A stretch of 8,679 nucleotides of DNA from Bacteroidota bacterium (GTDB taxonomy: Bacteria > Bacteroidota > Bacteroidia > Bacteroidales > WCHB1-69). Position numbers and translations under genes: made by a program. The notes under the pieces are model-generated. The model was not told the origin of the DNA and ran no database searches. It saw only the letters and a program-made list of their open reading frames with translations. How positions within the stretch are numbered: position 1 is the first letter of the stretch; every line of letters starts with the position of its first letter. This document shows positions 1-6,717 of this stretch, one piece after another. Location: positions 1 to 8,679 of the forward strand of contig JAEWUL010000235.1 of NCBI GenBank assembly GCA_023459435.1, read 5' to 3'.

Positions 1-2333
1 ATATAATGTTGTTCATTAGGCAAGAAACTGAATGGAGATTCATTAAGGGCATTCTGTTCCTTTATTTTTTGGATCGATAATGAATCGCCGGCATTGGCCA
101 TTACAGTACCATAGTCTGGAAATGTAGATAAATGGAGTTGTGCCAGTTGTGCAATTTCAGTTTCCGGATATTTGATGATAATGGAGGCTAGAGCCGTTTT
201 CAGAGAATCTTCCCCAAGTATTTGTCCAATGGAAACAGCACGGATATATTCAAATTTTGACTTTAAGACCACATTTTGATCACAATTTGGAATGGATTCA
301 TCAGCCAACTGAACGGTTCTTTGCCATAGTTTTTTGTTATATGCATCATAAGCGGAGGCATATTTTTTCTCCATTTCATTGATTTTTTCTGCAATTTTCT
401 TGTAGTAATCAGGATCTAAAATCAATTTAGCATAGTCAGATTCAGGGAAACGTGTTAAGATGATGTTTTTATATGGTTCACTCTTTGGGGGATCTTTTTT
501 GAAATAAATCAAATAAACCAGATAACATGATGGTGGTATAAGCTGGCTATTGGGAAATCTCTGAATCAATTGATCGAACATCTCTACGGATCTTTTTTCA
601 TCTCTTAAGAGATCGTTGTATATGATACCTGCTTTATACATAGCGTTTGCTATTTTTAAGTTTGATGTATCCACAGCACCTGGTGTAAGGGGTAAATCCT
701 GAGTGTAAAATGCGGGTTTTTTGGGATCGGTTTCTCGTTTAACAATCACATTTCCCTCTTCATCAAGTTCTGGAATCGAGTCGGAATCATCAGATTCCCC
801 GTTCATTTCATCAAAGGAGATCTGTTGTTTGTTACTAATAATCCAGTTATCCTCTAATTTTCGATTCCCAAATCTTCTGTAGAACTCTGTAGAACCTTGG
901 GTTACCAGATTTGGGTTGTAAAAGTACCATTTGTTATTCCCTCCAATATTGACATTCGTATTAGCAAAATTTTGGGTGCTCTGTAATAACATCATCCGTT
1001 CGGCTTCTTCTCGTTCCAATCTTCTTTCCTCTTCTGTAAACTTATCAATCATCCTTTTTACCCATGCATTTCTTTCCCCTTCAGACATTTTTGCGATTCT
1101 CTGAAGGCTATCCTGTAAGCTAATCTCTTTGATATTATCCACAAGTTCTTTTAAAAATGAAGCTCTTTTCATGACTGCATCACGATTAGGATAATCGCTT
1201 GGAAGTGCTATTAACGCTGTATCGTAATAGGATTGTGCCTTGATATACTCACTTTCTTCAAAGTAGATATCTGCCAGTGTGATTGAAGAGAAAGTTCTTT
1301 GGTAATTATTGCTGACATAAGCAGCAACAGATTGGGAAAGATAATCGATCCTTTCCTTTTTATTTTCATCAATTCTGGCGATTTCTGAAAAAGCATAATA
1401 GATTTGATCACGGAATTCATCGTTCTTGCTGTCTTTTAGCAATTTGTTTAATTCCTTAACAATCAACTCTTTAGATTGAGCTTTGCCATCATAGTTAGAT
1501 GCCAGTTTCATTCGGGCACTAAACTCCATTTCGTAAGGAGGTGTACTTTTCAATACTTGCATAAAATAGTGCTGAGCCTCTTTGTTATTGCCATCTAATT
1601 CGTATAATTGACCTAAAATAAAATTGATACGGATAGCCATATCTTTTTTGGGTCTCAGTTTCAGCATTTCAATCAAGGAACTGATGGCCACATCAATCTC
1701 TCCGGCTGGATTTGAGATATTCAATTCAGCAAGAGCAGCATAGTATTGGAAATTAAATTTTCTATTGTTTTGAGGATAAATGATTTGATAAGCATCTTCT
1801 AAAAGTTGCTGGGCTCTGGTATACTGTTTTTGTCTAATGGCCGTTCGTGCATTTAAAATGATTGCTTCTTCTGCTAAACCCCAAGTAGGATATTGTTTAG
1901 CTATATAAGTGAATATCCGTGAGGCGTTTAGAAAATCTTGTTTGTGAAAATACGCTTTTCCCATCATCATATAGGCATCATCCATGGTTTTAACGTATTC
2001 TTTACCACGAATCAGCATTGAATGTTTATAAATCGATTTGGAAGACTTTTCGATCACTCGATCCATTTTGGAATTGATGCTCCCCAAATCTTCTTTAGTA
2101 GGATAATAGTAAATCGGTAACACGGTTGTATAATTCTCTTTCCTCTTTTTTTCAATCTCTTGTTCTCCCTCTTTTAAGGCTTCTTTACCGTTAAAATTGA
2201 TGTTATATTTAGATGTAACGGTATGGTAAGCCCGATTCTCAAAACTATTTTTGTTTGTAGCGCAAGAAACCAGAAAAAACAATGTCAAAATAATGCAACA
2301 TGCAGATGATAAAACAGATACGATTTTTTTCAA
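1..2333 (-). CDS. sprE: SprE/PorW-like TPR lipoprotein of the type IX secretion / gliding system, C-terminus cut by window edge
   Basis: The frame is open from 2333 to the left edge, giving 777 codons with no stop, so the C-terminus is missing. I place the start at TTG 2333 because it gives a clean lipoprotein signal: MKK, a hydrophobic stretch, then lipobox LVSC with Cys24. An in-frame stop at 2354-2352 leaves no ATG upstream; TTG 2339 is the alternative. The mature part is mostly helical with TPR-like pairs from about residue 70 to 430 (for example KAYFHKQDFLNASRIF), then a charged, probably coiled-coil segment near 428-450. Next come WYFYNP at 469-474 and FGNRKLEDNW ending at W497, blocks I associate with SprE/PorW, and a second helical region follows. 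Members of this family are outer-membrane lipoproteins that link the PorK/N ring to the rest of the T9SS, and are needed for secretion and, in gliders, motility. Assignment to the family is by recognition, not by search. It follows ribE after 55 bp and may be read through from it. Confidence 0.85.
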   Translation of the reverse strand, partial: MKKIVSVLSSACCIILTLFFLVSCATNKNSFENRAYHTVTSKYNINFNGKEALKEGEQEIEKKRKENYTTVLPIYYYPTKEDLGSINSKMDRVIEKSSKSIYKHSMLIRGKEYVKTMDDAYMMMGKAYFHKQDFLNASRIFTYIAKQYPTWGLAEEAIILNARTAIRQKQYTRAQQLLEDAYQIIYPQNNRKFNFQYYAALAELNISNPAGEIDVAISSLIEMLKLRPKKDMAIRINFILGQLYELDGNNKEAQHYFMQVLKSTPPYEMEFSARMKLASNYDGKAQSKELIVKELNKLLKDSKNDEFRDQIYYAFSEIARIDENKKERIDYLSQSVAAYVSNNYQRTFSSITLADIYFEESEYIKAQSYYDTALIALPSDYPNRDAVMKRASFLKELVDNIKEISLQDSLQRIAKMSEGERNAWVKRMIDKFTEEERRLEREEAERMMLLQSTQNFANTNVNIGGNNKWYFYNPNLVTQGSTEFYRRFGNRKLEDNWIISNKQQISFDEMNGESDDSDSIPELDEEGNVIVKRETDPKKPAFYTQDLPLTPGAVDTSNLKIANAMYKAGIIYNDLLRDEKRSVEMFDQLIQRFPNSQLIPPSCYLVYLIYFKKDPPKSEPYKNIILTRFPESDYAKLILDPDYYKKIAEKINEMEKKYASAYDAYNKKLWQRTVQLADESIPNCDQNVVLKSKFEYIRAVSIGQILGEDSLKTALASIIIKYPETEIAQLAQLHLSTFPDYGTVMANAGDSLSIQKIKEQNALNESPFSFLPNEQHY

Positions 2334-2388
2334 GCTCAAAATGATATTATATTATGTTTATTAGGGAGATAACGAAAAAAATTGAGTT

Positions 2389-3000
2389 TTATTTTTTTTG
2401 GCTTTCAAAATATTGTTCCATCAATTTTTGAACATACTTTCCTAAAACATCAAACTCGATATTGATAATTGTACCGGGCTGAAAATTATGAAAGTTCGTC
2501 ATTTGATAAGTATAAGGGATTATTGCAACGGAAAAACGACCTTTTTCAGAATCAACCACCGTTAAACTCACACCATTAACTGTAATAGACCCTTTAGGGA
2601 CAGTAAAGTTATTCATTGTGTAATCATAAGTAAAATAGTAGCGCCAGCTTCCATTCTCATCGATCACTTTTTCACAAACAGCAGTCTGATCTACATGCCC
2701 CTGAACAATATGTCCATCAAAGCGACCATCGAAGCGCATACTCCTTTCTAAATTCACTTCATAACCCACACACCATGACTTTAAATTGGTTTTAAGCATC
2801 GTTTCATCCATGGCAGTGACAACATATTGGTTCAGTTCTTTATTAATGTTCACAATAGTTAAACAACAGCCGTCATGAGCCATGCTTTGATCAATTTTTA
2901 GTTCATCCACAAAATCAACTTCTATGGTAAAATGATAATTGGTATTTTCGTGTTCGATTTTTACAATCTTACCTGTTTTTTCTACGATTCCTGTAAACAT
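2389..3000 (-). CDS. ribE: Riboflavin synthase, alpha subunit
   Basis: This enzyme dismutates two molecules of 6,7-dimethyl-8-ribityllumazine into riboflavin and a pyrimidinedione, the last step of riboflavin synthesis, in the cytoplasm. The open frame extends to an ATG at 3042, but the true start is ATG 3000: it yields MFTGIVE, the near-invariant N-terminus of the family, and a 203-residue protein of normal size. The two lumazine-binding half-domains are visible as an internal repeat. The first (about 1-97) carries SMAHDGCCLTI at 39-49. The second (about 98-190) opens with GHIVQGHVD at 96-104 and carries KGSITVNGVSLTVV at 136-149. IPYTYQMTN (161-169) and the closing IEFDVLGKYV (181-190) also match the family. 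The conserved cysteine of the CLT motif, the histidine of GHVD and the aspartate of EFD are all present, so it should be active. It lies 52 bp downstream of murC, and that gap holds a candidate promoter. No other riboflavin genes are in the window. Some annotators call this gene ribC. Confidence 0.95.
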   Translation of the reverse strand: MFTGIVEKTGKIVKIEHENTNYHFTIEVDFVDELKIDQSMAHDGCCLTIVNINKELNQYVVTAMDETMLKTNLKSWCVGYEVNLERSMRFDGRFDGHIVQGHVDQTAVCEKVIDENGSWRYYFTYDYTMNNFTVPKGSITVNGVSLTVVDSEKGRFSVAIIPYTYQMTNFHNFQPGTIINIEFDVLGKYVQKLMEQYFESQKK

Positions 3001-3024
3001 AATTTTAATTTTTTTATTAAAATG

Positions 3025-3032
3025 CAAATATA
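3025..3032 (-). promoter_or_regulatory. Candidate -7 element (TATATTTG) for ribE
   Basis: On the minus strand the bases read TATATTTG followed by C, matching the Bacteroidota -7 consensus TAnnTTTG. It ends 24 bp before the ATG at 3000, which would give a short leader. No TTG-type -33 element is seen at the usual distance, so this rests on the -7 match and position only. It falls inside the over-long version of the ribE frame, which supports the shorter start. Confidence 0.4.
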
Positions 3033-3052
3033 TATAATTCAAGTGAATTTAA

Positions 3053-4450
3053 TTATTTATGAAACTCATTTTCAATTAACGGTACAAACTGATCGATATT
3101 TCCGGCTCCAATAGTGAGTAAAAGTTCAGGTTTTTGCTGTTTTAAATAGGGGATCAGCTCATTATTAGCAACCACTTTTTTATTGGGATTTGGAATCATC
3201 TGAAGCAAATAATGGGAATCGATACCTTGAATAGGAAGCTCTCTGGCCGGATAGATCTCTAACAAAATAATTTCATCAAGAAGATTTAGAGCTTGTGCAA
3301 ATTCTTCTGCAAAATCTCTGGTTCTTGAATAGAGATGAGGTTGAAAAATTCCTGTTGCTTTCTTTTGGGGATATATCGTTTTTATGGTTTGAAGAAAAGC
3401 TTTGATCTCTTCAGGATGGTGGGCATAATCGTCGATGTAAATCAGATCCTCCTGAACAATTCGGTAATCAAATCTACGGGCAACACCCGCCCATGTTGCA
3501 AATGAATCAAAGATCATATTACAGGAAGCAACATGATCAGGGGCTATATTCAATTTTAGGAGCTCTTTAACTGCAAGAAACGCTGCCAAACTATTTAACA
3601 AATTATGAACACCCGGAGCTTTGAGAACCAAATTATGAAAACATACTGGGGTTTCACTTTGAGTGTTTTTACAAATGGCAAAATGGGTGTTTTCAGGCTC
3701 CATTTCTGCAATTTTGATAAAAAAGTCAGCCGTTTCATCACCCCCATAAGTGATCTTATTGGGGTGATCTATCAGATGTGCAATCTTTTGTGCAATGATC
3801 AACGTTCCATTTCTGTCTATCTGATTGGCAAATGCTTGAAAAGAGCTGATTAGTTGTTCTTTTTCTCCGTAAATATCCAGATGATCAGCATCGACAGAAG
3901 TAATAATCCCAATCTTAGGATATAGCGTTAAAAACGAACGATCAAACTCATCTGCTTCAACAACAACCGTTTGGAAATGATTTGTGTAAAGAAAATTACT
4001 GTTTAAATTTTTGGAGATTCCTCCAATAAAAGCTAAAGTAGGATGATGTATCGAGTTAAGAAAATGGGTTACCATTGATGTAGTAGTGGTTTTACCATGT
4101 GTTCCTGCTACAGCAATGGTTGGAAAAGATTGACATATCAATCCCAGTACTTCTGCCCGCTTTAAAATGGGAATATTTTGTTTCTGGAACCATAAAAGTT
4201 CTTTATGCTCTTTGGGTATTGCCGGTGTTAACACCACCAGATCAATATGGTCGGGTATCAGCTGGTCCTGTTCTGTGAAATGGATTACGGCTCCCATTTT
4301 AATTAACTGATCTGTTAAGGGAGTTGGTGTTAAATCATACCCAAAAACTTTTGCCCCATATTGGAGAAAAAACTGAGCCAGAGCACTCATTCCAATTCCC
4401 CCAATACCTAAAAAGTAAACTCTTTTAATATTTTCCAACGGTTGTAACAT
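3053..4450 (-). CDS. murC: UDP-N-acetylmuramate--L-alanine ligase (MurC)
   Basis: MurC joins L-alanine to UDP-MurNAc using ATP, the first step of peptide-stem assembly for peptidoglycan, in the cytoplasm. The 465 residues are full length for the family. The N-terminal Rossmann domain has GIGGIGMS at 15-22. The central ATPase domain has the P-loop GTHGKTTTT at 116-124 and EADEFDRSF at 165-173, the latter characteristic of MurC. DADHLDIYG (187-195), GVHNLLNSLAA (280-290) and RRFDYR (325-330) follow. The C-terminal domain has DDYAHHPEEI at 340-349 and FQPHLYSRTRDF at 369-380. The N-terminus and the EADE(Y/F)DRSF block argue for MurC rather than the recycling ligase Mpl. The ATG at 4450 comes 6 bp after the hutH stop, too close for a promoter of its own, so it is probably co-transcribed with hutH. 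Such a gene usually sits in the dcw cluster with murG and ftsQ; neither is here. Confidence 0.95.
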   Translation of the reverse strand: MLQPLENIKRVYFLGIGGIGMSALAQFFLQYGAKVFGYDLTPTPLTDQLIKMGAVIHFTEQDQLIPDHIDLVVLTPAIPKEHKELLWFQKQNIPILKRAEVLGLICQSFPTIAVAGTHGKTTTTSMVTHFLNSIHHPTLAFIGGISKNLNSNFLYTNHFQTVVVEADEFDRSFLTLYPKIGIITSVDADHLDIYGEKEQLISSFQAFANQIDRNGTLIIAQKIAHLIDHPNKITYGGDETADFFIKIAEMEPENTHFAICKNTQSETPVCFHNLVLKAPGVHNLLNSLAAFLAVKELLKLNIAPDHVASCNMIFDSFATWAGVARRFDYRIVQEDLIYIDDYAHHPEEIKAFLQTIKTIYPQKKATGIFQPHLYSRTRDFAEEFAQALNLLDEIILLEIYPARELPIQGIDSHYLLQMIPNPNKKVVANNELIPYLKQQKPELLLTIGAGNIDQFVPLIENEFHK

Positions 4451-4456
4451 AAGGAT

Positions 4457-5962
4457 TTAAACGGTTTCAGGAATTTTTATGGAAACATTTTGGATAAACT
4501 CTTGAGATTTATGCATCAGTTTGTACATAAGCACATCATTTTCAATAAATGGAACCTGTTTCCTGTATTTTTCTATAAACTCTTCAATAAAAACAGATGA
4601 CTTTAATGGTCTTCTGAACTCTAAAGCCTGAGCTCCGTTGAATAATTCAATGGAGAGTACTTTTTCTGTGTTATTGATGATCGTATAAGCTTTTGTTACC
4701 GCATTAGCCCCCATACTTACATGGTCCTCTTGACCCTGTGATGATTCAATCGAATCAGATGAGGATGGCATACATAATGTTTTACTTTGACTCACAATTG
4801 ATGCTGCAGTATACTGTGGGATCATAAAACCTGAATTGAGACCCGGATTTTTAACCAAAAATGAAGGTAACCCCCTTTTACCGGCTATCAACTGGTAGAT
4901 TCTTCGTTCAGAAATGCTTGCTAATTCTGACATGGCCAATGCTAAATAATCGATAACCAATGCAATCGGCTGACCATGAAAGTTTCCAGCAGAAATAATC
5001 ATATCATCATCGGGAAATACAGTTGGATTATCGGTAACAGAATTGATTTCAGTTTCAATAACATTCATCACATGATGTATGGCATCTTTTGTTGCCCCAT
5101 GAACCTGAGGAATGCAACGGAAAGAATATGGATCCTGAACATGGTTTTTTTTAGCGGAAATAATTTCAGATCCACTTAATAGATGGCTTATGTGATTTGC
5201 TGTTAGGAGTTGACCAATATGGGGTCTGACAATATGTACAGAAGAATGAAAAGGCTCAATTCTTCCGTCGTAGGCATCAAGGGATGTTGCTGCAATAATG
5301 TCAGCTAACCAGGAAAGTTTTTTTGATTTTAATACCAACCAGGTACCATAAGCGCTCATAAATTGGGTGCCGTTTAAAAGTGCTAAACCCTCTTTAGATT
5401 GCAATGTAATCGGTTCCCAGTTAAACTTTTTATTGATATCAGCAGCTTCGTGCTTTTTACCTTTATAGTAAACTTCCCCTAAGTTGAGTAATGGTAGTGA
5501 CAAATGCGCCAGTGGAGCTAAATCTCCCGATGCTCCTAATGATCCTTGTTGATAAACAACTGGATAAACCCCATTGTTATAAAAGTCAATCAAACGTTGA
5601 ATTGTCGCAACCTGAACACCTGAATGGCCGTATGAAAGAGATTGTATTTTTAAGAGAAGCATCAGTTTAACGATCTCCTGAGGAACCTCATCACCAAAAC
5701 CACAAGCATGTGATATAACCAGGTTTTTTTGTAATGTTGAAAGATCGTCAATAGATATGGTTGTATTGCATAAAGAGCCAAATCCGGTAGTGATACCATA
5801 AACAGGCACTATACTGTTTTTCATTTTTTCATCCAAATAGTTTCTGCATTTTTGAACCGCGACTTTTGACTCTTCAGATAAGATCAGTTTTGTTTTGCTT
5901 TTTACTAATTTATCAATCATTTCTAAACTTAAAAACTCTGCTGAAATAATGTGTTGTTTCAT
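4457..5962 (-). CDS. hutH: Histidine ammonia-lyase (histidase)
   Basis: The enzyme deaminates L-histidine to urocanate and ammonia, the first step of the Hut degradation pathway, in the cytoplasm. At 501 residues it is full length. The autocatalytic MIO cofactor forms from Ala144-Ser145-Gly146 in GSLGASGDLAPLAH. Other active-site blocks are present: YGITTGFGS (55-63, with the catalytic tyrosine at 55), SHACGFG (84-90), NGTQ (197-200), PYSFRCIPQ (278-286), NSVTDNP (307-313), GNFHGQP (326-332) and QEDHVSMG (411-418). The glutamate at 412 and the histidine at 85 fit histidine specificity; phenylalanine or tyrosine lyases differ at the QED position. The rest of the pathway (urocanase, imidazolonepropionase, formiminotransferase) is not in the window. 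It heads the minus-strand run, with murC starting 6 bp after its stop. A candidate promoter lies near 6057-6050 and a palindrome lies in the implied leader. Confidence 0.94.
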   Translation of the reverse strand: MKQHIISAEFLSLEMIDKLVKSKTKLILSEESKVAVQKCRNYLDEKMKNSIVPVYGITTGFGSLCNTTISIDDLSTLQKNLVISHACGFGDEVPQEIVKLMLLLKIQSLSYGHSGVQVATIQRLIDFYNNGVYPVVYQQGSLGASGDLAPLAHLSLPLLNLGEVYYKGKKHEAADINKKFNWEPITLQSKEGLALLNGTQFMSAYGTWLVLKSKKLSWLADIIAATSLDAYDGRIEPFHSSVHIVRPHIGQLLTANHISHLLSGSEIISAKKNHVQDPYSFRCIPQVHGATKDAIHHVMNVIETEINSVTDNPTVFPDDDMIISAGNFHGQPIALVIDYLALAMSELASISERRIYQLIAGKRGLPSFLVKNPGLNSGFMIPQYTAASIVSQSKTLCMPSSSDSIESSQGQEDHVSMGANAVTKAYTIINNTEKVLSIELFNGAQALEFRRPLKSSVFIEEFIEKYRKQVPFIENDVLMYKLMHKSQEFIQNVSIKIPETV

Positions 5963-5998
5963 TGATGGTTATTTTTTTGTTATATTTTAATAAATCAT

Positions 5999-6012
5999 AA
6001 GTATTAATACTT
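5999..6012. promoter_or_regulatory. 14-bp perfect palindrome AAGTATTAATACTT in the hutH leader, possible operator
   Basis: The 14 bases equal their own reverse complement and the symmetry stops at the flanking bases. The site is 37 bp upstream of the hutH ATG and downstream of the candidate -7 element, so a bound dimeric regulator could block transcription there. No hairpin is likely because there is no loop, and the short AT-rich sequence could be chance. No second copy was noticed in the window. Confidence 0.3.
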
Positions 6013-6049
6013 TTATTTACAGCATGATAAAAAAAAGTATATGGTATGG

Positions 6050-6057
6050 CAAACATA
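6050..6057 (-). promoter_or_regulatory. Candidate -7 element (TATGTTTG) for hutH-murC
   Basis: The minus strand reads TATGTTTG followed by C, a full match to TAnnTTTGY. It ends 87 bp before the hutH ATG, implying a leader of roughly 80 nt that includes the 14-bp palindrome. The region upstream on this strand is T-rich and lacks a clear TTG at the -33 spacing. Confidence 0.4.
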
Positions 6058-6122
6058 CTGAAAAAAAATGAAAAACAGGAGGTTAGTTAGATGGTTTGAA
6101 AGAGATTAGATCTATTTTTATC

Positions 6123-6533
6123 TCAATTTAAAAAAAACTTGAAAATATCATATGCATAAAAGGTTTGTGGATCAATCTGAACACTGATCACATTGTTCGT
6201 TTTAGGGTTGGCTTCATTTAATGGGAAAAAACGCCACATGTTGTTGTTGTATGTCCCATTTTCATCAGAATATTGTGTAATCGAAATCAGATATTCAGGA
6301 TCACCCATCACATCACGAAAACCTTCGTCATAGGTAATATGAAAAGCTTCAGATGTACTCATTGGTGGAACACTAATCACAGGCCCTGAAATAGAACCAC
6401 CAAACTCGAGCTTATCTATGGTGTATAGAGTATTGTTCACGATTTGTATTTGATAATCAATAGGTTTAGAACAGGAAAACAACAAAAAAAGGAGTGCAAC
6501 ACTTATGGAAATGGTGATTATAATTTTCTTCAT
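6123..6533 (-). CDS. Small lipoprotein of unknown function
   Basis: I do not recognise this 136-residue protein. The N-terminus is a lipoprotein signal: MKK, about 15 hydrophobic residues, then lipobox LFSC with Cys21, so the mature protein of about 116 residues should be lipid-anchored. No acidic or lysine-rich surface-export motif follows the cysteine (it continues SKPIDYQIQ). The mature part looks like beta-structure: a strand-like YQIQIVNN, a glycine-rich FGGSISGPVISVPP segment near 43-58, and a second strand-rich half with ISITQYSDENG and ISVQIDPQT. It contains no cysteine apart from Cys21 and no obvious catalytic motif. It is transcribed toward hutH but separated from it by 160 bp that include a candidate hutH promoter, so it is probably its own unit. 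It is divergent from the DUF389 gene. Base composition is like its neighbours. Confidence 0.8.
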   Translation of the reverse strand: MKKIIITISISVALLFLLFSCSKPIDYQIQIVNNTLYTIDKLEFGGSISGPVISVPPMSTSEAFHITYDEGFRDVMGDPEYLISITQYSDENGTYNNNMWRFFPLNEANPKTNNVISVQIDPQTFYAYDIFKFFLN

Positions 6534-6553
6534 ATTTACTGTTTTTTATTGAG

Positions 6554-6561
6554 CAAATGTA
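6554..6561 (-). promoter_or_regulatory. Candidate -7 element (TACATTTG) for the small lipoprotein gene
   Basis: The minus strand reads TACATTTG followed by C, matching TAnnTTTGY and ending 20 bp before the ATG at 6533. No TTG at -33 spacing is seen. The intergenic 6534-6717 is shared with the divergent DUF389 gene. Confidence 0.42.
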
Positions 6562-6684
6562 TGATTATTTTTTGGATTTTCGTTATTGATTGGGATAAAA
6601 ATTCTTACTATTTTGAGAAAAGCATCAACTTATTTACACTAATTTATTATTTTTGTTAGATAGAATATGAATCCAAAAAATCAT

Positions 6685-6693
6685 TATTTTTGC
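6685..6693 (+). promoter_or_regulatory. Candidate -7 element (TATTTTTGC) for the DUF389 gene
   Basis: TATTTTTGC is an exact match to TAnnTTTGY and ends 24 bp before the ATG at 6718, the same spacing as in front of ribE and close to that of the lipoprotein gene. A second match, TATTTTTG at 6648-6655, lies further upstream. If 6685-6693 is the promoter, the alternative ATG at 6667 is upstream of the transcript and cannot be used. Confidence 0.45.
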
Positions 6694-6717
6694 AAAATTG
6701 ATAAAAAAAGTGATCCT

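Noticed and set aside
1211..1420. Short minus-strand open frame within sprE
   Set aside because: It lies in another frame inside the long open SprE frame, whose translation matches the family throughout.
3053..4450. murC as the recycling ligase Mpl
   Set aside because: The N-terminal GIGGIGMS region and EADEFDRSF block fit MurC, not Mpl.
4457..5962. hutH as a tyrosine or phenylalanine lyase of a pigment (flexirubin-type) cluster
   Set aside because: The QEDHVSMG block and other active-site residues fit histidase, and no pigment-biosynthesis genes are nearby.
6076..6081. AGGAGG-like sequence on the plus strand, as a ribosome binding site
   Set aside because: No plausible open frame follows at the right distance on the plus strand, and genes here do not otherwise use strong Shine-Dalgarno sites.
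6102..6124. Possible hairpin (GAGAT...ATCTC) just after the small lipoprotein gene, as a terminator
   Set aside because: The stem is only 5 bp with a 13-base loop, and only a few T residues follow on the minus strand; too weak to call.
6444..6659. Plus-strand open frame overlapping the lipoprotein gene and its promoter region
   Set aside because: It is antisense to a convincing lipoprotein signal peptide, has low-complexity composition, and runs across AT-rich intergenic DNA.
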